Origin: UBA7359 sp038142205
Lineage (GTDB): Bacteria; Pseudomonadota; Gammaproteobacteria; Eutrophobiales; Eutrophobiaceae
Length of the DNA stretch: 64,000 bases
Direction: 5' to 3'
Assembly (NCBI GenBank): GCA_038142205.1
Contig: JAYQJO010000001.1
Location: forward strand, 2,294,001-2,358,000
Position 1 is the first letter of the stretch. Each line of letters opens with the position of its first letter. Below, piece by piece: positions 9,599 through 17,703 of the stretch. The translations under genes and the position numbers were made by a program. Under the pieces are notes generated by a model. It was not told the origin of the DNA and searched no databases. It saw only the letters and a list, made by a program, of their open reading frames with translations.

Positions 9599-9985
9599 TT
9601 AATATTTTTTATATGACTTTTCTTCAACCAGTTCTGAGCCTGTTTTTGTATTGATAGCTTTTTTTATTTCAGCGCGTTTGTCATTTGTGAAATAGACTGA
9701 TCGCGCCAGCTCAATAAACTCATAGTCAAAACTTTGATCTCTTTCTTTGTCTCTTATTTTATCTTCAATATCCCACAAAGCTTCGTTAACTTCTTTCAAG
9801 GCGTGTATATTTTCTTTTAAGTCACTTTGTGAATAAGGCGACGCTTCCCATAAAACCGTTAGTACTTGTAACTCTTTATTTATGTTTTCCAGCTTTAGCT
9901 GATCACTGATTCTCTCTGATTTAATTTGAAGAATAGTGACTTTGTCTAACAACTCTCCAACAGATAACTCTATATTTATACTCAC
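9599..9985 (-). CDS. DUF6165 family protein
   Basis: A 128-residue, highly charged, mostly helical protein with the typical start INIELSVGELLDKVTILQIK, which is the hallmark of DUF6165. No membrane segment, signal peptide or catalytic motif is visible. Members usually lie beside GT9 and other LPS genes, as here, where the GT9 gene starts 5 bases after its stop. A structural or regulatory role in core glycan assembly is plausible but unproven. Confidence 0.75.
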   Translation of the reverse strand: MSINIELSVGELLDKVTILQIKSERISDQLKLENINKELQVLTVLWEASPYSQSDLKENIHALKEVNEALWDIEDKIRDKERDQSFDYEFIELARSVYFTNDKRAEIKKAINTKTGSELVEEKSYKKY

Positions 9986-10004
9986 GTAGACCTCTTGTTT
10001 AGCC

Positions 10005-11348
10005 TTACTTACCTATGCAAAACTGCGAAAACACTTTACCCAACACATCATCTGCTGTTGTTCGGCCTGTTATATCATCAAAACCTGTTAATGCCTGCCT
10101 CAAGGGCTCCGCTAAAACTTCAAGTCCGATATTTTTATCTGCAGCGTTTATTGCCTGAACCAACTGCTCTTCTACAAAATTTAAAGCATCTATATGTCTT
10201 TGTCGCGCAAAAATAATATTTTCATCGTTTTGCGAAAGGCTCAACATGGTACTGACCATATTAATCAGGTCACTTATTCCTTTGCCTGTTTTTGCCGATA
10301 TATAAGCAACACCTTCTGTATTATGAAAGGCTTCTGTTTCGCTTAAGTCTATTTTGTTTTTAACAACGACCTTTTTTGTCTCTGTCGGAATATACTTATT
10401 GGCTTGATCGCTATCCAGATCATAAGCAACACTATTGTCAATAACGTATAAAACAATATCTGCTGTTTTCAATGCTTTAATAGATCGCTCTACACCTTCT
10501 TTTTCTATTGCATTACTGGTGTCTCGTAAACCCGCTGTATCAATCAACGTTACAGCGTAATCGCCCAACAAAACATTTTCACGAATAATATCACGTGTTG
10601 TACCTGCTTCCGAAGAAACAATAGCAGAATCATAACCGCTTAAATAATTTATTAAACAGGACTTACCTGCATTAGGTAAGCCAGCAATAACTATTGTTGG
10701 GTTATGCGCAAGAACGCGACCCGCTTCGGCCTTACCGAGCAACAGCCTTACTTCTGATAGAGCACGCTCTACATTATTTATTGCTGGCGCGATATCTACT
10801 TCAACATCTTCTTCATCCGGAAAATCTAATGCCGCCTCGATTAATGCTCTGGAAGTAAAAACAAGTTCTCTTAGCTCATTCACTTTTTTTGAAAAGACAC
10901 CGTCAAGTGACTGCATGGCGCTACGCACGGCTTTTTTGGAATTACTATCTATCAAATCAGCCACGGCTTCCGCCTGAACCAAATCGATCTTATCGTTTAG
11001 AAAAGCCCTTTCGGTAAACTCACCGGGCTTCGCCGGCCTTGCTCCTAAAAAAACAATCTCTTCCAATAACATTTCTAACAAAACACGACTACCATGTGCA
11101 TGACACTCAATAACATCTTCGCCTGTATACGAAGCAGGTCCCTGAAAAAATAAAGCGATACCTTTATCAATGATTTCCTGAGAAGAGGTTTTGAACGACA
11201 CATATTCCGCTTGTCTTGCTATAGGCTTTTTACCCGTTAATGCAGAATATATTTCTTTACTCTTATCGCCAGAAATACGAACAACACCTATACCACCTCG
11301 ACCAGGTGGCGTAGCTATAGCAACTATAGTGTCTTTATATTCAGGCAT
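10005..11348 (-). CDS. mnmE: tRNA uridine-5-carboxymethylaminomethyl modification GTPase MnmE
   Basis: A 447-residue GTPase that, with MnmG, modifies the wobble uridine (U34) of several tRNAs. It has an N-terminal folate-binding domain (IVAIATPPGRGGIGVVRISG), a helical domain, and an inserted G domain with the P-loop GLPNAGKSCLI near residue 225, DTAGLRD as G3 and NKID as G4. The C-terminus ends in FCIGK, the invariant catalytic-cysteine tail. Length is standard. In many relatives mnmG, rsmG and parAB follow; here the glycan locus follows instead, so that part of the origin region lies elsewhere. Confidence 0.96.
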   Translation of the reverse strand: MPEYKDTIVAIATPPGRGGIGVVRISGDKSKEIYSALTGKKPIARQAEYVSFKTSSQEIIDKGIALFFQGPASYTGEDVIECHAHGSRVLLEMLLEEIVFLGARPAKPGEFTERAFLNDKIDLVQAEAVADLIDSNSKKAVRSAMQSLDGVFSKKVNELRELVFTSRALIEAALDFPDEEDVEVDIAPAINNVERALSEVRLLLGKAEAGRVLAHNPTIVIAGLPNAGKSCLINYLSGYDSAIVSSEAGTTRDIIRENVLLGDYAVTLIDTAGLRDTSNAIEKEGVERSIKALKTADIVLYVIDNSVAYDLDSDQANKYIPTETKKVVVKNKIDLSETEAFHNTEGVAYISAKTGKGISDLINMVSTMLSLSQNDENIIFARQRHIDALNFVEEQLVQAINAADKNIGLEVLAEPLRQALTGFDDITGRTTADDVLGKVFSQFCIGK

Positions 11349-11382
11349 TGCGTTTACTGCCTCGATAAGAAAAGCGACCGAA

Positions 11383-13044
11383 CTATTTATTTGATCCTTC
11401 TTTTTCTATATTGCGCGTAATAACCCATTGCTGTGCAATTGAAAGGATATTATTAACAACCCAATACAGAACCAGACCGGAAGGAAAAAAAGCAAAGAAG
11501 ACAGTAAACACAACAGGTAATACCGATAAGACTTTCGCTTGTACAGGATCCATCGGTGCCGGATTGAGTTTTTGCTGCACATACATAGATATACCCATAA
11601 GCAGCGGCAAAACAAAATAAGGATCCGCTGCAGATAAGTCATTTATCCATAAAATAAATTCTGCCTGACGCAGCTCAACACTTTCAAGCAATACCCAATA
11701 TAAAGAAATAAACACAGGGATTTGAATTAATATCGGAAAACACCCCCCCAGCGGATTAATCTTCTCTTCTTTATAAAGGTTCATCATGGCCTGATTTAAT
11801 TGTGCACGATCATCTTTATAACGATCTCTTATTGATAACAATCTCGGCTGCACTCTTCTCATATTTGCCATAGAACGATAACCGGCAGCTGAAAGTTTAT
11901 AAAACAATAGTTTCAGAGCAAGCGTAACCAGAACAATAGACCAACCCCAATTCTTAACCACGTCATGGATATGATCCAATAACCAAAAAACAGGTTCAGC
12001 AAGAAACCAGAAAATACCGTAATCGACAGTTAACTCTAAGCCTTCAGCATATTGCGGTAACTCTTTTTGAAGTTTCGGACCAACATAAAAGCGATGTGAA
12101 ATATTGGCACTATCACCTACTGAAAGTTTTTTCGCGGGCGTTATTGCACCGATAACATAACTTTTCTTATCAGGATTTAATGTGTAGTAATGGTATTGAT
12201 CTTCTTTTGATCCAGGAATCAGCCCCGTAAAGAAATAATGTTGTATCATTGCCACCCAACCATCAGCAACATCAACCGATAACTTATCATCCTGAATATC
12301 ATCAAAGCTTATTTTTTCGTAACGACTTTCCGGTGTTGATAATACGGCGCCAGTATAGGTATAAAGAAAGGGTGAGCCATTATCTATTGGTTCCGTTCTA
12401 TTTATCTGCGCGTATGCACTCCCTGACCATTCTTCTTCTGTCGCATTTTCTATATCGTAAGTGACATCAGCAACATATTGTCCTTTATAAAAAGTAAACG
12501 TTTTAACAACTTTAAGCCCGTTTTCTGATTGCCAATAAAGCGGCACCGAAATACTGTCTTTATCATCTAAGTCATAGCGATTACTTTCAGAACTAAAGAT
12601 TGTTTTATGGTTAGCTAAATCTGATTTACTTAATAAGCCGCCTTGTATTAAATAAAATTCATTGCTTTCATTTTTTAATAGAATTATTTTTTCGTCTTTC
12701 TTGTCTTTGGAAATAGGGTAGTTCAGTAACGCTGCGCGTTGAACTGTTCCACCTTGCGTGTTTATTTCTATATCCAACACGTCTGTCTTTATATGTATTA
12801 CTTTACCTTTTAATTCCCGCTCATTATCAACAGCAGCAATTGAAGGTGAATCAACGCTTTCAAATTCTTGTGACGCTGTTTCCGAAGAGTTATTCACAGA
12901 TGGGCGATCAGCAAGAGGTTCCGGTACAGCTGTATCAACTATGTCTACAGGCTCTGTATTACCATAATCTTCTTGCCAAGCCTGCCAGATCATCGTTAAC
13001 ACCAGCGCGAGTGAAATAAATAAAATAAAACGAGTAGTTTCCAT
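11383..13044 (-). CDS. yidC: Membrane protein insertase YidC
   Basis: A 553-residue inner-membrane insertase. It has an N-terminal membrane anchor (residues about 5-22), an acidic linker, a large periplasmic beta-sandwich domain to about residue 340, and then the conserved hydrophobic core of five segments. The core includes NWGWSIVLVTLALKLLFY, PLGGCFPILIQIPVFISLY and the last segment near SGLVLYWVVNN. It inserts membrane proteins alone or with SecYEG. Its start follows the yidD stop by 3 bases in the rpmH-rnpA-yidD-yidC operon. Confidence 0.96.
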   Translation of the reverse strand: METTRFILFISLALVLTMIWQAWQEDYGNTEPVDIVDTAVPEPLADRPSVNNSSETASQEFESVDSPSIAAVDNERELKGKVIHIKTDVLDIEINTQGGTVQRAALLNYPISKDKKDEKIILLKNESNEFYLIQGGLLSKSDLANHKTIFSSESNRYDLDDKDSISVPLYWQSENGLKVVKTFTFYKGQYVADVTYDIENATEEEWSGSAYAQINRTEPIDNGSPFLYTYTGAVLSTPESRYEKISFDDIQDDKLSVDVADGWVAMIQHYFFTGLIPGSKEDQYHYYTLNPDKKSYVIGAITPAKKLSVGDSANISHRFYVGPKLQKELPQYAEGLELTVDYGIFWFLAEPVFWLLDHIHDVVKNWGWSIVLVTLALKLLFYKLSAAGYRSMANMRRVQPRLLSIRDRYKDDRAQLNQAMMNLYKEEKINPLGGCFPILIQIPVFISLYWVLLESVELRQAEFILWINDLSAADPYFVLPLLMGISMYVQQKLNPAPMDPVQAKVLSVLPVVFTVFFAFFPSGLVLYWVVNNILSIAQQWVITRNIEKEGSNK

Positions 13045-13047
13045 CTT

Positions 13048-13275
13048 TTAGGACTCTTTTGGGTTTTGTGGAACTGGATCCAGCCCACCTTTACATAAAG
13101 GGTGGCAGCGACAAAGTCGTTTACTCCCCATAAACAAACCTTTTATAACACCATTTTCAGAAACAGCATCAATCATATATTGAGAGCAACTCGGATAATA
13201 ACGACAGCAAGGCATCATTAAGATACTAATATAACGCTGATAGAACAGAATAAGGTTTATGAAAAAAGTTTTCAT
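13048..13275 (-). CDS. yidD: Membrane protein insertion efficiency factor YidD
   Basis: A 75-residue protein with the diagnostic CRYYPSCSQYMIDAV motif near residue 24 and CRCHPLCKGGLDPVP near the C-terminus, containing the conserved cysteines. The N-terminus is a short amphipathic helix. It assists YidC-dependent insertion. Its first codon overlaps the rnpA stop by 4 bases, giving the canonical rnpA-yidD-yidC coupling. Confidence 0.93.
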   Translation of the reverse strand: MKTFFINLILFYQRYISILMMPCCRYYPSCSQYMIDAVSENGVIKGLFMGSKRLCRCHPLCKGGLDPVPQNPKES

Positions 13276-13619
13276 TTGATAATCTTGTTCCAGTGTTTGG
13301 CAAGAGCGGGGCTGATTCTTTTTTTATTGACGTCGATTTTATTTCTTACAACAACGACTATATCGTTTCCTGTTAACACTTTTTGTTTTAATCGAAAGCT
13401 CTCTCTGATTATACGTTTAAGCCTATTTCGCTCAACCGCACTATGAATATGTTTTTTCGGAACAGCCAAGCCTAAACGCGGCCTGTTAAGATCATTGTTT
13501 CTTGCCAGGATTAAAAAAGACTTATCGCTGGAACGGCGCTTTGAAGCAAATACCTTTTTAAATTCTTCCGGTCGCTTTAACCTGTTAATTGATCTAAAAC
13601 GCTCCCCGGAAGAAGGCAT
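13272..13619 (-). CDS. rnpA: Ribonuclease P protein component
   Basis: The 115-residue basic protein subunit of RNase P, which helps the RNA subunit remove 5' leaders from pre-tRNAs. The family signature RNRLKRIIRESFR is present near residue 66, preceded by RPRLGLAVPKKH. It lies 12 bases downstream of rpmH and overlaps yidD. The first residues MPSSGERFRSINRLKRPEEF are typical. Confidence 0.95.
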   Translation of the reverse strand: MPSSGERFRSINRLKRPEEFKKVFASKRRSSDKSFLILARNNDLNRPRLGLAVPKKHIHSAVERNRLKRIIRESFRLKQKVLTGNDIVVVVRNKIDVNKKRISPALAKHWNKIIK

Positions 13620-13631
13620 GTTGTGCTCTCT

Positions 13632-13766
13632 TTAGGCGGACAGCCTCTTTCTTCCTTTAGCACGGCGAGCTTTAATAATAGCTCTTCCTGAACGCGTTTG
13701 CATACGAGCACGAAAACCGTGGTTTCTTTTTCGTTTCAATTTACTTGGTTGATATGTCTGTTTCAT
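13632..13766 (-). CDS. rpmH: 50S ribosomal protein L34
   Basis: A 44-residue, strongly basic protein read from the ATG at 13766 to the TAA at 13632. It begins MKQTYQPSKLKRKRNHGF and ends in the usual lysine/arginine-rich tail ARRAKGRKRLSA, a full-length match to L34. It heads the rpmH-rnpA-yidD-yidC operon and is divergent from dnaA. Confidence 0.96.
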   Translation of the reverse strand: MKQTYQPSKLKRKRNHGFRARMQTRSGRAIIKARRAKGRKRLSA

Positions 13767-13811
13767 ATGCAATGCCTGTGTTTTCTATTATCTGCTGTTA
13801 AAAGGGCGCAC

Positions 13812-13841
13812 ATATTACTGTTGCCACAATAAATATGTCAA
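13812..13841 (-). promoter_or_regulatory. Probable sigma-70 promoter of rpmH
   Basis: On the minus strand a perfect -35 hexamer TTGACA (13841-13836) is followed after 18 bases by TAATAT (13817-13812) as a -10. It lies about 45 bases upstream of the rpmH start and points into the rpmH operon. Judged by eye only. Confidence 0.55.
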
Positions 13842-13873
13842 TTACTCTCGGATAAAAATAAGCACTATTTTGC

Positions 13874-13903
13874 TTGTGGATAACTTTTATAATCAGGTAT
13901 AGA
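13874..13903 (+). promoter_or_regulatory. Candidate dnaA promoter overlapping a DnaA box
   Basis: The sequence TGTGGATAA at 13875-13883 is the exact complement of the consensus DnaA box TTATCCACA. It overlaps a possible -35 (TTGTGG, 13874-13879) that is 18 bases from TATAGA (13898-13903). An alternative -10, TATAAT, is at 13888-13893. This layout would suit autorepression of dnaA by DnaA, which is known in other gammaproteobacteria. The box is clear; the promoter assignment is tentative. Confidence 0.45.
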
Positions 13904-13945
13904 ATCTCTCATTCTCATCCTATTTAACTTCTACGAGGACAAGCA

Positions 13946-15301
13946 GTGGGAACAACCACATGGAAACGTTGCCTGGAGCGACTTGAAGGCGAACTATCGC
14001 CACAACAATTCAATACCTGGATACGCCCATTACATGCGATAGAAGAAGAAAATGCTATACGGTTACTTGCACCTAATCGTTTTGTCCTCGACTGGGTCAA
14101 CGAGAAATACCTATCTAGAATGGAAGAGTTACTCGATAAAGAAACCACAGATAGTGAACAAATCACATTAAATATGGAAATTGGCAGTAAAAACAGCAAT
14201 AAAACCGAAAAAAAATCAGCAGCATTAGACACAAGCTCAACAGAAGCGATAAAAACAAAACAAAGTCCGCCTGTAAAACATTCAAGTAACTTAAATACTT
14301 CGTTTACTTTCGATTCTTTCGTAGAGGGTAATTCTAATCAATTAGCTCGCGCAGCTTCCATGCAAGTTGCGGAAAACCCCGGAAACGCCTATAACCCTTT
14401 GTTTATTTATGGTGGTGTGGGCTTAGGCAAAACCCACTTAATGCATGCTGTTGGTGCTGCAATATTAGAAAGAAAACCATCCGCAAACATTGCTTACTTA
14501 CATTCAGAACGGTTTGTTGCAGATATGGTAAGGGCTTTACAGCACAATGCGATTAATGAATTTAAGCGTCATTATAGAAACCTAGACGCCTTACTTATTG
14601 ATGATATTCAGTTTTTTGCTAAAAAAGAACGTTCCCAAGAAGAATTTTTTCACACTTTCAATGCTTTACTTGAAGGTGAACATCAAATTATTTTAACTTG
14701 TGACCGCTACCCTAAAGAAGTGAACGGACTGGAAGAAAGGCTAAAATCTCGCTTTGGCTGGGGCTTAACAGTCGCAATTGAACCTCCAGAATTAGAAACT
14801 CGAGTTGCAATTATTAAGAAAAAAGCAACGTTGGTACAAAAAGATATTCCGGATGATGTTTCTTTTTTTATAGCAAAACGGTTTAAATCAAATGTCCGCG
14901 AACTTGAAGGCGCTTTAAACCGCGTTATTGCCAATGCAAATCTAACAGGCAAACCAGTAACGCTAGAATTTACAAAAAATGCTTTGCGTGACTTACTTAT
15001 TATTCAGGATAAACAAGTTACTATGGAGAATATTCAAAAAATGACAGCAGAGTATTATAAAATTAGGGTTGCTGATTTACTCTCTAAAAGAAGAAACCGC
15101 TCTGTTGCAAGACCGAGACAAGTTGCAATGGCAATATCAAAAGAATTAACCAATCACAGCTTACCTGAAATAGGAGATGCTTTTGGTGGGCGGGATCATA
15201 CAACTGTTTTGCATGCATGCAGAAAAATTAAAGAACTAAGAGAAACAGAACAACGAATTGAAGAAGACTATATCAACATCACAAATATACTAACAAGTTG
15301 A
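13946..15301 (+). CDS. dnaA: Chromosomal replication initiator DnaA
   Basis: A 451-residue AAA+ initiator that binds DnaA boxes and melts oriC. Domain I starts TTTWKRCLERLEGELSPQQF. A low-complexity linker (about 75-115) precedes the AAA+ domain with Walker A GGVGLGKTHLMH near residue 155 and Walker B LLIDDIQFF near 218. Domain IV holds the signature FGGRDHTTVLHACRKI near residue 412. The first codon is GTG at 13946, with GAGGA upstream. The neighbours rpmH (divergent) and dnaN are as expected. Confidence 0.97.
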   Translation: MGTTTWKRCLERLEGELSPQQFNTWIRPLHAIEEENAIRLLAPNRFVLDWVNEKYLSRMEELLDKETTDSEQITLNMEIGSKNSNKTEKKSAALDTSSTEAIKTKQSPPVKHSSNLNTSFTFDSFVEGNSNQLARAASMQVAENPGNAYNPLFIYGGVGLGKTHLMHAVGAAILERKPSANIAYLHSERFVADMVRALQHNAINEFKRHYRNLDALLIDDIQFFAKKERSQEEFFHTFNALLEGEHQIILTCDRYPKEVNGLEERLKSRFGWGLTVAIEPPELETRVAIIKKKATLVQKDIPDDVSFFIAKRFKSNVRELEGALNRVIANANLTGKPVTLEFTKNALRDLLIIQDKQVTMENIQKMTAEYYKIRVADLLSKRRNRSVARPRQVAMAISKELTNHSLPEIGDAFGGRDHTTVLHACRKIKELRETEQRIEEDYINITNILTS

Positions 15302-15491
15302 TAAAAACCTGTGTAAAAAAAAAGAAATAAATTTTCATTAATTTATACACACAAATTATCAACAAAAAATTTTATAATTAAACAGAATTAATAAACAAAC
15401 TTAAAATTATGTAAGTAATTGATTTAATTAATAAAAAACAAATCGTTAACAGAAATCTTATAACATAATAGTAATAATAATAGGTATATAT
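15302..15491 (+). other. Candidate oriC: AT-rich dnaA-dnaN intergenic region
   Basis: A very AT-rich 190-base gap with several matches to the DnaA box TTATNCACA: TTATACACA exact at 15343-15351, TTATCAACA (one mismatch) at 15356-15364, and TGTGTAAAA (one mismatch, reverse) at 15310-15318. It is followed by long A/T runs that could unwind easily. The other candidate is the rpmH-dnaA gap, where an exact box lies at 13875-13883, as in Pseudomonas. Which gap is the functional origin cannot be decided by eye. Confidence 0.45.
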
Positions 15492-16589
15492 ATGAAATTT
15501 AATATTAATAGAGATGTGCTCTTACCTGTTTTGCAAACTGTAAGTGGCGTAGTTGATCGTAGACAAACGCTACCCATACTCTCAAACTTATTATTTAGTT
15601 TTGAATCAGGCTCCATGTCTGTAACTGCTACAGACATGGAGGTAGAACTTATTGTTAAAGTAGATGTAGATATAGATCAAACTGATGAGCTAACTGTTCC
15701 TGCAAGAAAGTTATTTGATATTTGTCGAGCACTTCCGCAAGAATCAGAACTTCAATTTGAAGTAAAGAATGATCGTGTTCTTATTAAGTCAGGCAGAAGC
15801 CGCTTTACATTAGCAACTTTACCGGCAACAGAATATCCTGTAATTGATATCACTGAGAACACAGCAAGTTTTAAAATAAAACAGAAAGAATTGGAAAAGC
15901 TATTAAGTAATACCCAGTTTGCAATGGCTCAACAGGATGTACGGTATTATCTAAATGGTCTTTTACTTGAAATCACATCAAATAAATTAAGAGCTGTTGC
16001 AACAGACGGACACCGTCTAGCACTAGATGAGACAAGTATTAGTACAGAAATAAATGAAGATATTCAAATCATCGTACCTAGAAAAGGTATTACAGAACTA
16101 GCCCGTTTATTACAAGATGATAGTGAGATAGAAATCCTAGTCAGTTCAAACCACATAAGGATTAAAAATGCAGATTCTTGTTTTACCAGTAAATTAATCG
16201 ACGGACGTTTTCCGGATTATAAACGTGTCATTCCTGAACTTAGTGAAACAGCTGTGATTGCAGACAGGGAAGAACTTAAAAGCAGTCTGACTCGAGCATC
16301 AATTCTCTCTAACGAAAAATACCGAGGCGTCAGAATAATGCTGAACTCAAACAGTTTGAGAGCATTAGCGCATAACCCTGAACAGGAAGAAGCAGAAGAA
16401 GAGCTTGAAGTGCAATATGAGGGAGAAGAACTTGAAATAGGTTTCAATGTTTCCTATCTGCTCGATACGCTATCAATCATAAAAAGCGAGAAAGTAAAAC
16501 TCAGTGTATTAGATGCAAACAGCAGTTGTTTAATTTTGCCTGAAGACGAGTCAAATAGTCAGTATGTAGTTATGCCTATGCGACTATAG
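15492..16589 (+). CDS. dnaN: DNA polymerase III beta subunit (sliding clamp)
   Basis: A 365-residue ring-forming processivity clamp with the three-domain repeat and standard length. It begins MKFNINRDVLLPVLQTVSGVV and ends in the universal YVVMPMRL. Blocks such as LPILSNLLF, ATDGHRLAL and LIDGRFPDY are intact. It lies after dnaA and 3 bases before recF. The stop is TAG, which matters for reading the TAG inside gyrB. Confidence 0.97.
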   Translation: MKFNINRDVLLPVLQTVSGVVDRRQTLPILSNLLFSFESGSMSVTATDMEVELIVKVDVDIDQTDELTVPARKLFDICRALPQESELQFEVKNDRVLIKSGRSRFTLATLPATEYPVIDITENTASFKIKQKELEKLLSNTQFAMAQQDVRYYLNGLLLEITSNKLRAVATDGHRLALDETSISTEINEDIQIIVPRKGITELARLLQDDSEIEILVSSNHIRIKNADSCFTSKLIDGRFPDYKRVIPELSETAVIADREELKSSLTRASILSNEKYRGVRIMLNSNSLRALAHNPEQEEAEEELEVQYEGEELEIGFNVSYLLDTLSIIKSEKVKLSVLDANSSCLILPEDESNSQYVVMPMRL

Positions 16590-16592
16590 GTA

Positions 16593-17678
16593 ATGCTCAA
16601 TATTGAAAAACTAACTGTTGAATCAGTTAGAAATCTGGCGGAATTAAGCATTGAGCCGGCAGCGAAGTTAAATTTTTTTTATGGTCCTAATGCCAGCGGT
16701 AAGACATCTGTTCTGGAATGCATCTATTTATTATCAAGAATAAAATCTTTTCGTAGTAAACGAATTAACGATGTTGTTCGTAGAGGTGAACAGAAATTAC
16801 AAATCGTTGCCAAAGGTCAGAATCATGGGAAACCTTTTTCAGTTGGTATAGAAAAAGGTCGCGGAATCACTGTTATAAAATACAACGGCGAGACAGTTCA
16901 AACAGCATCAAAACAAGCTCGGCAATTACCTGTTTATATAATCACACCAGATCACTATGTTTTATTTACCGGCACACCAAAAGATAGACGCCATTGGTTA
17001 GACTGGTCATTGTTCCACGTGGAACAAAATTATATTGCTATTTGGAAAAGCTATTATCGCGCCCTACGCCACCGAAATGCTTTATTAAAAAGTGAGCGAA
17101 GTTTTAATTCGTCAGAGTTAACGGGTTGGGAAAAACTAATAGCTGAAGAAGCAAGAAAAATTGATGGAATGCGAGATAATTATATTAATAAATTAAATCA
17201 GATATTGAACGACAAGTATCTGTCTTATGTTTTATCAGGAACAGGAGCTGTTAAATACTTAAATGAAAATTATAGAAACGAGGATCTGTGTCAGTTACTA
17301 CTTGAAAATAGAGATAACGATATAAAAAGAGGTTATACGAGTATAGGCCCTCACCGGGTTGATATTTCTTTTGTTTACGAAGATTTTAATGTAGCAAAAC
17401 ACCTCTCTAGAGGACAAACAAAACTATTTGGGGCTGCTGTGATGTCTTCGCAAGTTGATATTTTAAAGTCTTCAGGCTTAGATGCTTTGATTTTAGTTGA
17501 TGATCTGGATGCGGAATTAGATGAAACATCTTCTAAGAAAATGTTTGAATTACTACAAGAGAACAATGTGCAAACATTTGTCTCTTCGTTAACAAAACCA
17601 CCTTGGATAAATGCTGAAGATAAAGAAAGCGCCGTGTTTCACGTGAAACACGGGGAAGTAGAAAAAATGGTAGAATAG
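16593..17678 (+). CDS. recF: DNA replication and repair protein RecF
   Basis: A 361-residue SMC-like ATPase that loads RecA at gaps. Walker A is FYGPNASGKTSVLE near residue 30, the ABC signature is HLSRGQTKLFGAA near 270, and Walker B is ALILVDDLDAELDE near 305. The gene contains two ParB-binding palindromes within its reading frame, one in the middle and one at its 3' end, where it encodes VFHVKH. The stop is TAG. It lies between dnaN and gyrB as in most gammaproteobacteria. Confidence 0.95.
   Translation: MLNIEKLTVESVRNLAELSIEPAAKLNFFYGPNASGKTSVLECIYLLSRIKSFRSKRINDVVRRGEQKLQIVAKGQNHGKPFSVGIEKGRGITVIKYNGETVQTASKQARQLPVYIITPDHYVLFTGTPKDRRHWLDWSLFHVEQNYIAIWKSYYRALRHRNALLKSERSFNSSELTGWEKLIAEEARKIDGMRDNYINKLNQILNDKYLSYVLSGTGAVKYLNENYRNEDLCQLLLENRDNDIKRGYTSIGPHRVDISFVYEDFNVAKHLSRGQTKLFGAAVMSSQVDILKSSGLDALILVDDLDAELDETSSKKMFELLQENNVQTFVSSLTKPPWINAEDKESAVFHVKHGEVEKMVE
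17011..17026. other. parS centromere site 1
   Basis: A perfect 16-base palindrome TGTTCCACGTGGAACA, matching the ParB-binding consensus TGTTNCACGTGNAACA at every defined position. It is inside recF, within 3 kb of the candidate origin, where chromosomal parS sites cluster. The parAB genes are not in this window. Confidence 0.88.
17635..17650. other. parS centromere site 2
   Basis: A perfect 16-base palindrome TGTTTCACGTGAAACA, identical to the classical chromosomal parS. Symmetry extends three bases on each side (CCG and CGG; 17632-17653). It covers the penultimate part of recF, 54 bases upstream of the gyrB start, and is 624 bases from site 1. Confidence 0.93.
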
Positions 17679-17703
17679 CTGGAATTAATTAAGAGAGTAA
17701 AAT

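Noticed and set aside
10585..10600. Other CACGTG cores (also near 28172 and 60305) as parS
   Set aside because: Their flanks differ from the parS consensus at several positions each; they are ordinary coding sequence.
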